From: Fimenecus sp045593555
GTDB taxonomy: Bacteria > Bacillota > Clostridia > Oscillospirales > Acutalibacteraceae
Reading direction: 5' to 3'
Length of the DNA stretch: 64,000 bases
NCBI GenBank assembly: GCA_045593555.1
Contig: JAZNWU010000022.1
Span: 20,876-84,875, forward strand
Below are positions 1 through 7,972 of the stretch, piece after piece. Below the pieces are notes generated by a model. The model was not told where the DNA came from. It searched no databases and worked only from the letters and a program-made list of their open reading frames with translations. Every line of letters starts with the position of its first letter. Positions within the stretch are counted from its first letter, which is position 1. The position numbers and the translations under genes were made by a program.

Positions 1-280
1 TAAGTGCCTTGCTAAGAGCAACAGCAACAATCTCGTCCGTTGTTTCAAGATAAAACGGACCTTCATACTGTTCGCCGTCTGCATTTAAAGCGATTTCTCC
101 GTTTTCATCATAGAGGAAAACCTCTGACTGGAAAATACCCGGAATAACAAGTGACGGACACTGGCCGCAGTCACCGTCACACTTGCCGCCATTCTGTGCG
201 AATGCAGGAACGGCAACACCCATTACGAGTGCGAGTGCAACTACTGTTGCAACAATTTTTGTCCACAAACTCTTTTTCAT
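1..280 (-). CDS. Secreted protein, N-terminal part (gene cut by window edge)
   Basis: An ATG at 280 follows a GTGAGG ribosome site and opens about 93 codons that run off the window without a stop. The first 29 residues are a clear Sec signal peptide: MKKS at the start, a hydrophobic core rich in V, A and L, and a likely cut after AFA. A short Cys-containing segment follows (KCDGDCGQC), then PSLVIPGIFQSEVFLYDENG. The PGI-QS-VFLYDE pattern is reminiscent of the entry strand of secreted alpha/beta-hydrolase (lipase/esterase) proteins of Clostridia, but no catalytic residue is in view, so that is inference. The CDGDCGQC cluster could bind metal or form disulfides. Confidence 0.8.
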   Translation of the reverse strand, partial: MKKSLWTKIVATVVALALVMGVAVPAFAQNGGKCDGDCGQCPSLVIPGIFQSEVFLYDENGEIALNADGEQYEGPFYLETTDEIVAVALSKAL

Positions 281-460
281 AACATTACCTCACTTAATGT
301 CTACTGTGTCTTTAATAATATAATAAATTGCTGAAAAAGACAATAGAATTGTTAAAAAATATATGCTAATGTTATTATTTTTGTTTTATTGCTAAAACAC
401 AGATTCTGCAAAAAGCTACAATAAATTCGGGGTTATTGAGCAAAGGTTACACCTTTGCAG

Positions 461-488
461 ATAATAGATAATAGATAATAGATAATAG
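461..488. repeat. 7-bp tandem repeat, four copies
   Basis: Four exact head-to-tail copies of ATAATAG. This is a short microsatellite-like tract that could vary in copy number by slippage. It is not in a coding frame and lies about 180 bp upstream of the secreted protein start. Confidence 0.85.
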
Positions 489-631
489 TGAAGGGACTGC
501 GTCGCCGGATTTATAATTCCTGTTTTTGGTAAAGTATGTAAGGTGTGGCACTCGTCGACACGCCGTTGATTTGCGCAGAATTACGGCACGTTGCAAGCAC
601 CGTGCCCTACTCTCTCAAATTCAATCAATAT

Positions 632-727
632 CGCAGGGGCAGATATCATCTGCCCGCGGATTTTGTGTACAATATCCCTCCGTCTTTTGCTTCGCAAAAT
701 CCACCTCCCTTTAGTCAAGGGAGGCAA
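632..727. repeat. REP-like palindrome cluster
   Basis: Three adjacent hairpins: GGGGCAGAT/ATCTGCCC flanked by CGC/GCG (632-657), TTTTGC/GCAAAA around TTC (685-699), and CCTCCCTT/AAGGGAGG (705-724). Small closely packed palindromes of this kind are typical of dispersed intergenic REP elements. Whether this block recurs elsewhere in the genome cannot be told from one copy. Confidence 0.5.
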
Positions 728-812
728 CGCATTATTTCAAATCGAGCAAAACATCTCTGCAAATCCGGATTCGTTGGAATTTTAGCCTTATCAACTGAAG
801 CAGATAAAAATT

Positions 813-853
813 AAAAGAACAGGAAGCAGGAAAGCTGTTTCTTGTTCTTTTTG
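813..853 (-). terminator. Terminator of the amino-sugar operon
   Basis: Long inverted repeat (AAAAGAACA-GGAA pairing with TTTCTTGTTCTTTT) just downstream of the epimerase stop. Read on the minus strand it ends in a T-rich run. Its position closes the four-gene operon. Confidence 0.75.
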
Positions 854-861
854 ATTATAAA

Positions 862-2064
862 TTATTCTGCAAGAATATCGTTGATTGTTGTATCAATCAT
901 AATAAGCATTCTCGGAAGGTGGAACGGACCCTTGAAGGTACTTCCCTTACAAGCAGGCTCTGTCGGCTTTCCGTCACGGCGGAGATAGCCGTACCACTCG
1001 CCGAATTCGGGATCAGAGAAAACCTCCTGACAGTAAGCAAGTGTCTTCTTGAACCAATCCATATAATACTCATCCTTTGTATCACGGTATGCCATGATTG
1101 AAGCAATGAGAATTTCGTTATGCGGCCACCAGAGCTTCATATCGTGCTCATAAGCTTCGGGAGGATTACCGAGACAGTCACGGAAATAGAGAAGTCCGCC
1201 GTACTCGTGATCCCATCCGCCCTCGATTGCAAAGCGGTAGATTTCCTCAGCCTTTTTATAAAGCTCCTTGTCACCGATACGGTTTGCTTCTTCCATAATG
1301 AACCAGCTGCACTCAATATCGTGACCGGGATTAACAACTCTGCCTGCAGTATAGTCTGAGCAGAATTCACCGTTTACTCCGACACTTTCAAGTGTGCACT
1401 TAAGCTCGGGCTTGTGGTGGTAAGCAAAAATATCGTGGATGCATTCTGCACTGTACTTGTCGTACTTTGCAGTATTTTCGGGGTCAACACGGCGCATAAT
1501 TGCTGTGATGTTAAGGAAAATCATCGGATCTGCCAAGGCTCTGCCCGATCTTGTTTCGGGAACTGTTTTCGGTCCCATACCTGTCGGATCCTCACCGCCG
1601 TGGTTGAGTGACCAGATAAGGTCATAAGCAAGTCTTGCTCTTTCAAGATGCTCCTTATCACCTGTTACACCGTAGTATTCAGCATTAGCGATACAGTAAA
1701 AGCCCTCGGAGAAGCAATATCTTCTCTGACGAAGAGGCTTACCGTCAGCTGTAACGGTGAAATACATTCTTCTGCCTGCATCCTTGTTGATACAGTAATT
1801 TTCCATAAAATCAAGGCAGGACTTTGAAGCCTTGAGCCACTCGTCCTTTACACCGTATACCTTGCAGAGATATGCAAAAATCCAACCGCATCTGCCCTGC
1901 ATCCATACGCTCTTATCTGTTGAATAAATCTTACCTGTACGGTCAAGGCAGGTGTAAACGCCGCCATTAACCTCGTCCATACCGTTTTCAAGCCAGAAGC
2001 TGACGCAACGGTCAAGCTCTTCCTTTACCCATTTCTGAGTTTCAATCAAATATTCTCTGTTCAT
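862..2064 (-). CDS. N-acylglucosamine 2-epimerase family protein (AGE/RnBP)
   Basis: This 400-residue protein has the normal length of the AGE family, (alpha/alpha)6-barrel enzymes that interconvert N-acetylmannosamine and N-acetylglucosamine. Family landmarks visible are the N-terminal helix with WLENGMDEVNGGVYTCLDR, GRCGWIFAYL near residue 57, HDIECSWFIMEEA with its conserved His around residue 248, and the C-terminal WW-HNE segment with its catalytic-type His. It is the last gene of the operon, 8 bp after the NanA-type lyase, and has a GAGGTGG ribosome site. Its likely role is to convert ManNAc released by the lyase to GlcNAc. Other members of the family act on cellobiose or mannose, but the lyase neighbour favours the sialic-acid role. 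Confidence 0.88.
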   Translation of the reverse strand: MNREYLIETQKWVKEELDRCVSFWLENGMDEVNGGVYTCLDRTGKIYSTDKSVWMQGRCGWIFAYLCKVYGVKDEWLKASKSCLDFMENYCINKDAGRRMYFTVTADGKPLRQRRYCFSEGFYCIANAEYYGVTGDKEHLERARLAYDLIWSLNHGGEDPTGMGPKTVPETRSGRALADPMIFLNITAIMRRVDPENTAKYDKYSAECIHDIFAYHHKPELKCTLESVGVNGEFCSDYTAGRVVNPGHDIECSWFIMEEANRIGDKELYKKAEEIYRFAIEGGWDHEYGGLLYFRDCLGNPPEAYEHDMKLWWPHNEILIASIMAYRDTKDEYYMDWFKKTLAYCQEVFSDPEFGEWYGYLRRDGKPTEPACKGSTFKGPFHLPRMLIMIDTTINDILAE

Positions 2065-2072
2065 AATCCACC

Positions 2073-2990
2073 TCAGCCGACAAACTTGGCAATTGCCTCG
2101 TCAATCATAATCTTGACGTTATGAGCGAGCCCGATACCTTCTTCTGTAATCTCAGCAAGAGGTGCACGTACTGAGCCGCACTCTACACCCTTTTCCTTGA
2201 GAATCTGCTTTGCCGCAGCATACATATTACACTTACAGGAACACATAGCGTAGATAATCTTATCGATTGCATGCTGAATTTCACAAGCTTCTGTGACTCT
2301 GCCTTCCTTGATAAGCTCATCAGCCTTGAGGAAGAGCTCAGGCATTACGGCATAAGTACCGCCGATTCCGCCGCCTGCACCGATGATTCTGCCCGAAATG
2401 AACTGCTCATCGGGACCGTTGAAGATGATGCAATCGTCTCCGCCCTCCATCTTGAACATCTGGATGTCCTGAACAGGCATTGATGAATTCTTGACACCGA
2501 TTACACGGGGATTTTCAAGCATTTTCTTGAAAAGAGGCATTGTAAGAGCAACACCTGCAAGCTGAGGAATGTTGTAAATAACAAAATCTGTATTCGGAGC
2601 TGCTGAGGAAATATCGTTCCAGTACTTAGCAATTGAGTCTTCGGGAAGACGGAAGTAAATCGGAGGAATAGCCGCAATAGCATCAACACCGAGGCTCTCA
2701 GCGTGAGCTGCAAGCTCCATTGAATCTCTTGTATTATTGCAAGCAACGTGAGCGATGATTGTCATCTTGCCGCCTACAGCTTCCATAACACTTTCGAGTG
2801 TGAGTTTTCTTTCTTCCTTGCTCTGGTAGATACATTCACCTGATGAGCCGCAGACATAAAGTCCCTTGACACCCTTTTCAAGAAGGTGCTTTGCAAAGTT
2901 GGCTGTACGCTCTGCACTTACATCGCCGTTGTCGTCATAACAAGCATAAAATGCAGGAATGACGCCCTGATACTTTGTTAAATCTCTCAT
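2073..2990 (-). CDS. nanA: N-acetylneuraminate lyase / DHDPS-family aldolase (NanA-type)
   Basis: A TIM-barrel class I aldolase of the DHDPS/NanA family, about 305 residues. The carboxylate-binding motif is GSSGE (about residues 48-52 from the chosen start), the Tyr of IYNIP is present, and the Schiff-base Lys lies in VIGVKNSS. The start at 2990 is chosen because AAGGAG sits 8 bp upstream; a GTG nine bases earlier is too close to it. Context with the epimerase supports cleavage of N-acetylneuraminate to ManNAc and pyruvate, but this family also includes lyases for other 2-keto-3-deoxy acids. The preceding mutase gene ends 12 bp upstream, so the two are surely co-transcribed. Confidence 0.85.
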   Translation of the reverse strand: MRDLTKYQGVIPAFYACYDDNGDVSAERTANFAKHLLEKGVKGLYVCGSSGECIYQSKEERKLTLESVMEAVGGKMTIIAHVACNNTRDSMELAAHAESLGVDAIAAIPPIYFRLPEDSIAKYWNDISSAAPNTDFVIYNIPQLAGVALTMPLFKKMLENPRVIGVKNSSMPVQDIQMFKMEGGDDCIIFNGPDEQFISGRIIGAGGGIGGTYAVMPELFLKADELIKEGRVTEACEIQHAIDKIIYAMCSCKCNMYAAAKQILKEKGVECGSVRAPLAEITEEGIGLAHNVKIMIDEAIAKFVG

Positions 2991-3002
2991 AATAAACACT
3001 CC

Positions 3003-4412
3003 TTAAATTTTCAAAAAGTTTCTGAATGCTGTGATATATGATGTTGCTGTCTGCTTATCTGAGCTTTCCGCAAAGATACGAAGCAAGGGTTCTGTACCCG
3101 AGAAACGGCAGATAACAAAGCTGTCATCCTCAAAGTAAACCTTACATCCGTCCTCATAATTGACACGGACTGCCTTCTTCTCAAATTCGGGAAGCTTTTT
3201 CTGTACCATAAGAATATCTTCAATTGTCGGTTTAAGCTCGGGTGCAAAAACAAGGTTGTCTTCCACCATAACAAACTTTCCGAACTGTTCGGCAAGCTCG
3301 TCAATCATATCCGACGGGGACTTGCCTACAACACTTATCATCTCTGCCATAAGTGATGCCGCATAAACTGAGTCCTTACCGTGGATGTGACCTCTTACCG
3401 TAAGACCGCCTGATGATTCACCGCCGAGAACTGCATCAACCTCGTCGATTTTTGAAGAAATGTACTTGAAGCCTACAGGCACCTCGTAGCATTTCTCTCC
3501 GAAGGACTCTGCAATTCTGTCAAGCATATGTGTTGTTGCAAGGTTGCGGACAACAGGTCCTTTCCAGCCCTTGTACTTCACAAGATAGTAATAAAGAAGA
3601 CAAAGAATTTCGTTTGCATTTATGTATCTTCCGCTGTGGTCGATGATGCCGAGACGGTCACCGTCACCGTCCATAGCGATACCTAAATCATAGTTACCGC
3701 GGATAACTCCGTCACGGAGAAGACCGAGTGTATTCTCGCTCGGAGCAGGCATCATACCGCCGAACCACGCATCTTTGTTGAGGTTCATTGTGTCGATTGT
3801 ACAACGTGCTGTATGGAAAATTACCTGCAACGGATAAGCACCTGAGCCGTGCATTGTATCAAAAAGAACTCGCAGACCGCGTTCACGTAAGGCTTCCATA
3901 TCAAGAAGCTCAATAATATCGTCAAGGAACTTATTGAACGGATTGCGAAGATAAACGATGCTTCCGTTTTCAATGCCTTCATCCATATCAATCTCTTTAA
4001 TTTCCTTAACCTCTGCGATAAGTCTCTCAAGCTCCTGTGTTGTTTCAAGAGGAGCGTCGCGTCCCTCCTCGACAATGAGCTTGATGCCGTTGTAGTTCGC
4101 AGGGTTATGGCTTGCAGTGATTTCTATTCCGTAGTAAAGCTCACTGTCCTTTACAATATGCATAACCAACGGAGTAGGAGTTGAACGGGGCATAAACCAT
4201 ACGTCAATTCCGCCGCCTGCAATTACCTGTGCTACCCACTTTGCCGCACCCTCAGAAAGGAAACGGCGGTCATAACCGATAACGATAGGCTTGTCTGTCT
4301 TGCCTTCCTTTTTTGCAAGTGCAACAACACCTGCCGCCACACGTGCAATATTATCGTAAATAAAATCATTACCTATTACGGCTCTCCAGCCGCCTGTACC
4401 AAAATTAATCAT
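3003..4412 (-). CDS. Phosphohexomutase (phosphoglucomutase/phosphomannomutase family)
   Basis: The alpha-D-phosphohexomutase fold is complete in 469 residues. It has the phosphoserine loop TASHNP with Ser101, the metal loop DGDGDR near residue 246, the sugar-binding GGESSGG near residue 333, and the phosphate-binding loop RFSGTEPLLRI near the C-terminus. The ATG overlaps the deacetylase stop (ATGA), showing translational coupling. In an amino-sugar operon the substrate may be a hexosamine phosphate, but the GGESSGG sugar loop does not by itself decide between glucose, mannose and glucosamine phosphates. Confidence 0.9.
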   Translation of the reverse strand: MINFGTGGWRAVIGNDFIYDNIARVAAGVVALAKKEGKTDKPIVIGYDRRFLSEGAAKWVAQVIAGGGIDVWFMPRSTPTPLVMHIVKDSELYYGIEITASHNPANYNGIKLIVEEGRDAPLETTQELERLIAEVKEIKEIDMDEGIENGSIVYLRNPFNKFLDDIIELLDMEALRERGLRVLFDTMHGSGAYPLQVIFHTARCTIDTMNLNKDAWFGGMMPAPSENTLGLLRDGVIRGNYDLGIAMDGDGDRLGIIDHSGRYINANEILCLLYYYLVKYKGWKGPVVRNLATTHMLDRIAESFGEKCYEVPVGFKYISSKIDEVDAVLGGESSGGLTVRGHIHGKDSVYAASLMAEMISVVGKSPSDMIDELAEQFGKFVMVEDNLVFAPELKPTIEDILMVQKKLPEFEKKAVRVNYEDGCKVYFEDDSFVICRFSGTEPLLRIFAESSDKQTATSYITAFRNFLKI

Positions 4413-5245
4413 TTAGAAAGCCTCGCAATTGTATTCTCTACTTCATTTCTGAATTTTTCAATGTAGCTTACGATGTACTCTGTAGGAGTTGCATCGCCCT
4501 TTATAAGCGGCATAAGATCGAGACCGAAGCTCTGGCTTGTTGCCTCGTCGGTATTGTGGGACTCGAAGAATGTCGCATTCGCACAGCGTCTGCCGATTGC
4601 TGCCTTGTCATAGCTCTTTCCGCCTACAACCTGTGAACGGTAAACAGTGATAAGGTCCTCAGCAAGCTGCGGATATTTTGATGTATCAAGGCATACCTTT
4701 TCACTGTCGGGAAGCCAGTCAAGGTTACGCCATACCTCAAGAGAGATTACCTCTTCGGGGCGGATATCCTCGGGCATACGGCGGACAGCCTCGATAACAC
4801 GAAGAACAACGGCAACGTGTGTTTCGTGCTTGTCTGCAAGGTTGTGTGTGTAAAGACGCTTAGGCTGAACCTTACAAAGGATATCATAAAGCTCGTCAAC
4901 AGTATCCTTATTTGTGCCGTCTTTAATTTCGGCTGATGAATATCCGAGCTGAATGATTGCAGTATACTTACCGAGTCTTGCGGCATCGTTCTGCTCCTCG
5001 ATACGAACCTCTTTCATCTGCTCATTTGTGTAGTTGCTGTACTCACCTGCACGCGGACTGCCTGCACCGTCAGTCATAACAACGCCGCAGAAGTTACGTG
5101 TTCCGCTCTCATAACACTCTGAAATCGGAGCATAAGCCATAATTTCGATGTCGTCCTGATGTGCGGCAATACACATATCAGTAACACCGTCAAGGCTTTC
5201 CTTACCCGGGAAACAGATTGATGCATTACTCTTTTTAAAATTCAT
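4409..5245 (-). CDS. PIG-L (LmbE-like) family deacetylase
   Basis: First gene of the operon. The zinc site of PIG-L deacetylases is recognisable: AAHQDDIEIM replaces the common AHPDDE, and THNLADKHETH carries the downstream metal His residues. The family removes acetyl groups from N-acetylglucosamine-type substrates, which fits a role in deacetylating GlcNAc or a derivative made by the epimerase. The start is uncertain: an ATG at 5245 is used, while a GTG at 5254 would add three residues and sits 4 bp after AAAGGA. A Pro-to-Gln change in the zinc motif is the only oddity. Operon order is deacetylase, mutase, lyase, epimerase. Confidence 0.85.
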   Translation of the reverse strand: MNFKKSNASICFPGKESLDGVTDMCIAAHQDDIEIMAYAPISECYESGTRNFCGVVMTDGAGSPRAGEYSNYTNEQMKEVRIEEQNDAARLGKYTAIIQLGYSSAEIKDGTNKDTVDELYDILCKVQPKRLYTHNLADKHETHVAVVLRVIEAVRRMPEDIRPEEVISLEVWRNLDWLPDSEKVCLDTSKYPQLAEDLITVYRSQVVGGKSYDKAAIGRRCANATFFESHNTDEATSQSFGLDLMPLIKGDATPTEYIVSYIEKFRNEVENTIARLSK

Positions 5246-5300
5246 ATTTATCACTCGTTCCTTTCATATGAATGCTTAAAGGATTTATAAACCTATACAG

Positions 5301-5330
5301 ATTATATAATATCACAAAGTTTTTGAAAGT
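5301..5330 (-). promoter_or_regulatory. Promoter of the amino-sugar operon
   Basis: On the minus strand a perfect TATAAT (plus positions 5301-5306) has a weak TTTCAA-like -35 16-17 bp upstream. It lies 55 bp before the first gene of the operon. No clear catabolite (cre) or NanR-type site was recognised. Confidence 0.5.
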
Positions 5331-5435
5331 TAAATATAATAATGGAAATTTTATCTAAAAAAATTAAGACCTGAGGCTATAAGACGTACTGTTAAGGAAA
5401 GTTTTAAGACGGCTTTTAATCGCTAGACTTGTTGC

Positions 5436-5505
5436 CCCACAGGCAGCAATCAAGGGATGAAGGAATTAAGCTGAAACCTTAGTAATATCAAGGGTTTTGC
5501 GACTT
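5436..5505 (+). pseudogene. Scar of a serine recombinase 3' end (first copy)
   Basis: The string acaggcagcaatca and the spaced aaggaattaag that follows match the 3' part of the intact recombinase (around 38425-38460) at nucleotide level, but no extended reading frame survives. It is followed, like the second scar, by a strong terminator (5554-5587). Most simply this is the leftover end of an earlier integrated element. Confidence 0.45.
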
Positions 5506-5553
5506 CTCCTACAATAGTTGTAGCTGTATAACAGTTATTAAACTAGCAATCAA

Positions 5554-5587
5554 CTCCCCGTATTCGAAAGAATATGGGGAGTTTTTG
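5554..5587 (+). terminator. Rho-independent terminator
   Basis: Stem CTCCCCGTATTC / GAATATGGGGAG with a GAAA loop and a TTTTTG tail. It belongs to the first recombinase scar and insulates the following gene. Confidence 0.85.
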
Positions 5588-5655
5588 TATTAAATTGGTT
5601 GTTTATTGCAAATGTTTATTCAGTATGCTATAATTTAATAAAGTGGTGATAAAAA

Positions 5656-6120
5656 ATGAGTAGATTTTGCATCGGAATTATTAATTTGCAATCCTTGAAA
5701 GAATGTAAAAATATAATTATAAATATTTTGGAAGAAAATAATTTGGCGTGTTTTTTTGAATTCGATTATATTGAACCATTTCTGAAAAAATATATTAATG
5801 AAGAAAAACAGTTTTTTAGTATTTCAGATAATAAAGACTTTGATAATTGTGAGATTTTTCTCTTGCCTGATAATTGTTATTTCAATGGAATTCAAAATCA
5901 TATTCCTTTTGATAAAAGAATGGGTGTACTTGTAGATATATCAAACGAAATACTCAAGTCAGCAGAAGAAATAGAATTTTTTATTGGCGACAGTGGTGCG
6001 TCTTTTGATGAATTTGAGCATCTTGATGTGAACATAAATTCCTTTAAAAGCAATCTTTTGCAAAAAGTTAACGACTATAACTGCAAGGATTTGCATTTTA
6101 TTGTTAGAACTGATTGTTAA
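5656..6120 (+). CDS. Hypothetical protein between two recombinase scars
   Basis: A 154-residue protein with a good ribosome site (AAGTGGTG, 7-8 bp from ATG). I recognise no family. It is acidic and AT-rich in codon use, unlike the GC-richer operon to its left, and has no signal peptide or membrane span. The size, acidity and solitary position are typical of immunity- or antitoxin-like cargo, but this is only inference. It sits exactly between the two recombinase 3' scars, so it is likely what remains of an earlier element's cargo. Confidence 0.6.
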   Translation: MSRFCIGIINLQSLKECKNIIINILEENNLACFFEFDYIEPFLKKYINEEKQFFSISDNKDFDNCEIFLLPDNCYFNGIQNHIPFDKRMGVLVDISNEILKSAEEIEFFIGDSGASFDEFEHLDVNINSFKSNLLQKVNDYNCKDLHFIVRTDC

Positions 6121-6139
6121 AAAGAACTAATAATCTCCT

Positions 6140-6388
6140 ACATTTCTTAGTCGCCACACAGGCAGCTATTGCCGATGGCAGGAAATAAGAACCCCACCCG
6201 TTAACCAAATCAAAGATTTGGAACGGGTACCCGGGAACCTTGTTGCTGACGCAATAATTCCTACCTACTTCACAAATTTCGCTGAGTTCACTCTGACGAT
6301 TGAGGATGCGCAGGAATATGTCTATTCCATATCCCCGACAAAGCGTGTAAGAGGCTGGCGAGATATTGAAGTAAAACTCTATATTTAA
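6140..6388 (+). pseudogene. C-terminal remnant of a large serine recombinase
   Basis: In one open frame ending with TAA at 6386-6388 the sequence reads TGSYCRWQEIR, then EFTLTIEDAQEYVYSI and TKRVRGWRDIEVKLYI. The intact recombinase at 36702-38579 ends TGSNQRNGKIS, SFVLTIDDAKNYLYSF, HRVLNWKDIKVSLWF. The two align across the last 35 residues and the TGS block. There is no catalytic domain and no start, so this is a 3' fragment left by an older or related element. Confidence 0.8.
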
Positions 6389-6393
6389 AACGG

Positions 6394-6428
6394 ACTCCCT
6401 TTGTCAGAAATGACAGAGGGAGTTTTTG
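6394..6428 (+). terminator. Terminator of the recombinase remnant
   Basis: Stem ACTCCCTTTGTCA / TGACAGAGGGAGT with GAAA loop and TTTTTG tail, 6 bp after the remnant's stop. The intact recombinase has the same arrangement at 38591-38629. Confidence 0.85.
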
Positions 6429-6441
6429 TGCGCAGGAGTGG

Positions 6442-6470
6442 TTGAAAATATTAATATGATAGGGTATAAT
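6442..6470 (+). promoter_or_regulatory. Strong promoter far upstream of the ATPase pair
   Basis: TTGAAA and TATAAT separated by exactly 17 bp. It would start a transcript with about 235 nt of leader before the ATPase ATG, or a separate small RNA. The leader shows no clear terminator. Confidence 0.6.
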
Positions 6471-6581
6471 TATAGTGTTAACGCTATATATGTATACAAG
6501 AACAGAAAGTAGAAAAATTACAAATTAAGAAATTTAGAGATTAGTGAAAAGAAAATTGGTTAAAATACTTAATAAATCATA

Positions 6582-6610
6582 TTGTAAATTATTTGCTTTT
6601 TATGTATAAT
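6582..6610 (+). promoter_or_regulatory. Proximal promoter of the ATPase/nuclease pair
   Basis: TTGTAA and TATAAT separated by 17 bp, about 100 bp before the ATPase start. A partial inverted repeat (GCGTAAG / TTTTTTACGC) lies in the leader. Confidence 0.55.
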
Positions 6611-6712
6611 TAGTTTATATATATGCATTAGCGTAAGTACATACAATTTATGATATATAAAAGTTATTGTTTTTTACGCTGTGTGACAATTCTTTGAAAG
6701 GATAAGAATGTA

Positions 6713-7972
6713 ATGAAACTTTTATTAAACAATATTGGTAAAGTTGCTACTGCAGATGTTGAAATAGATGGTATCACAGTTATTGCTGGTGAAAACAATA
6801 CCGGCAAGAGTACAATAGGAAAAGCTTTGTTTTCTGCTTTCAATAGCTTCTATAGTATTGACAAAAAGATATTACAAGAAAGAATTAATAGTGTTGTTAA
6901 TCAGTTGGAAATGCTTTATAGAAGGGGTTCAAAAAGAATAAGCTATTTAAACTTTGATATAACAGATTTAGCAAAAAGTATTGTATTATTAAAAACAGAA
7001 GAAAACAATTTAGAAAATTTAATTATAGAAACCATTATCTCTTATGATGCTGATTTTATGAACGAGGTAGAAGAAGAGGACGTTTCTGTAATGTTGGATA
7101 GAATTATTACTATTCTTTCTGTTTCAGACGAACAAATCTTTGAATCTGTTGTTCAAAGAGTATTTGATGATGAATTTAATGAACAGATAAACAATCTTTA
7201 TAATGATGACAACAGTACAATTACTCTTGAAATAAGAGGAGAAAAAACTGAAATATTCATCGAAGAAAACAAAATTAGCAAGGTTAGTTCAATGTTGAAC
7301 CTGGGTACGGAAGCTATATATTTAGATGACCCATTCGTCCTTGATGAAATATCTTCAAGAATATTTAGATTCTATTCCCGCTCTTTAGACCATAGAAGTC
7401 ATTTAAAGGAAAAGCTATATTATAATCATAAAAACAAAAATGTTATTGAAGAAATAGTAACAAATAGTAAATTCGAAACTATTTATAGTAAAGTTTCAGA
7501 AGTTTGTGATGGTAATATTATTAGGGGACAAAGAAATTCATTGGGATATAGAGTTGGAAAATCCGAAAAGATTTTAGATGTAAGGAATCTTTCTACAGGT
7601 TTAAAAACCTTTGCAATCATAAAAAAGCTACTGGTTAGTGGGTCTATTGAATTTAATGGAACTATAATTCTTGATGAACCTGAAATACATTTGCATCCTG
7701 AATGGCAATTAGTATTTGCCGAACTTATTGTTTTACTTCATCGAGAATTTGGGCTTCATATTTTATTAAATACTCACAGTCCATATTTTCTTAATGCTAT
7801 TGAGGTTTATTCTGCAAAGCATGCGGTGGATGACAAATGTAAATATTATTTAATTAATAAAGTTGATGACGAATCACAAGTTATTGATGTTTCGAATAAT
7901 ATCGATCTCATTTATCAGAAGTTGGCAAGACCTCTTCAAACTTTAGAAAACGAGAGATACAATAATGATTAA
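6713..7972 (+). CDS. AAA/ABC-type ATPase, OLD/PtuA-like (AAA_21)
   Basis: This 419-residue P-loop ATPase has the compact SMC/OLD architecture. Walker A is GENNTGKST at 26-34, the ABC-like signature is NLSTGLKT near 300, Walker B is ILDEPEIHLHP at about 318-328, and the switch His is THSPY near 354. A coiled, acidic middle region (about 50-280) separates the lobes. ATPases of this class drive many defence systems (Septu, Gabija, PARIS, retron-associated) and need a nuclease partner. No TOPRIM is present here. The downstream gene overlaps by 8 bp and has a (D/E)xK motif, so the two form one unit. Start supported by GAAAGGA 9 bp upstream. Confidence 0.85.
   Translation: MKLLLNNIGKVATADVEIDGITVIAGENNTGKSTIGKALFSAFNSFYSIDKKILQERINSVVNQLEMLYRRGSKRISYLNFDITDLAKSIVLLKTEENNLENLIIETIISYDADFMNEVEEEDVSVMLDRIITILSVSDEQIFESVVQRVFDDEFNEQINNLYNDDNSTITLEIRGEKTEIFIEENKISKVSSMLNLGTEAIYLDDPFVLDEISSRIFRFYSRSLDHRSHLKEKLYYNHKNKNVIEEIVTNSKFETIYSKVSEVCDGNIIRGQRNSLGYRVGKSEKILDVRNLSTGLKTFAIIKKLLVSGSIEFNGTIILDEPEIHLHPEWQLVFAELIVLLHREFGLHILLNTHSPYFLNAIEVYSAKHAVDDKCKYYLINKVDDESQVIDVSNNIDLIYQKLARPLQTLENERYNND

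Larger units (their letters stand above)
281..811. other. Repeat-rich intergenic spacer
   Basis: No convincing gene lies here. The spacer holds the upstream region of the secreted protein (AT-rich to about 420), a four-copy 7-bp tandem repeat (461-488), and a mosaic of small palindromes between 632 and 727. The open frames across 526-814 overlap each other, lack ribosome sites and read through the palindromes, so I treat them as noise. Confidence 0.6.

Noticed and set aside
461..488. Tandem repeat as iteron origin
   Set aside because: Only four 7-bp copies and no replication gene nearby.
526..814. Overlapping small open frames in the spacer
   Set aside because: No ribosome sites, three frames open at once, and they read through REP-like palindromes.
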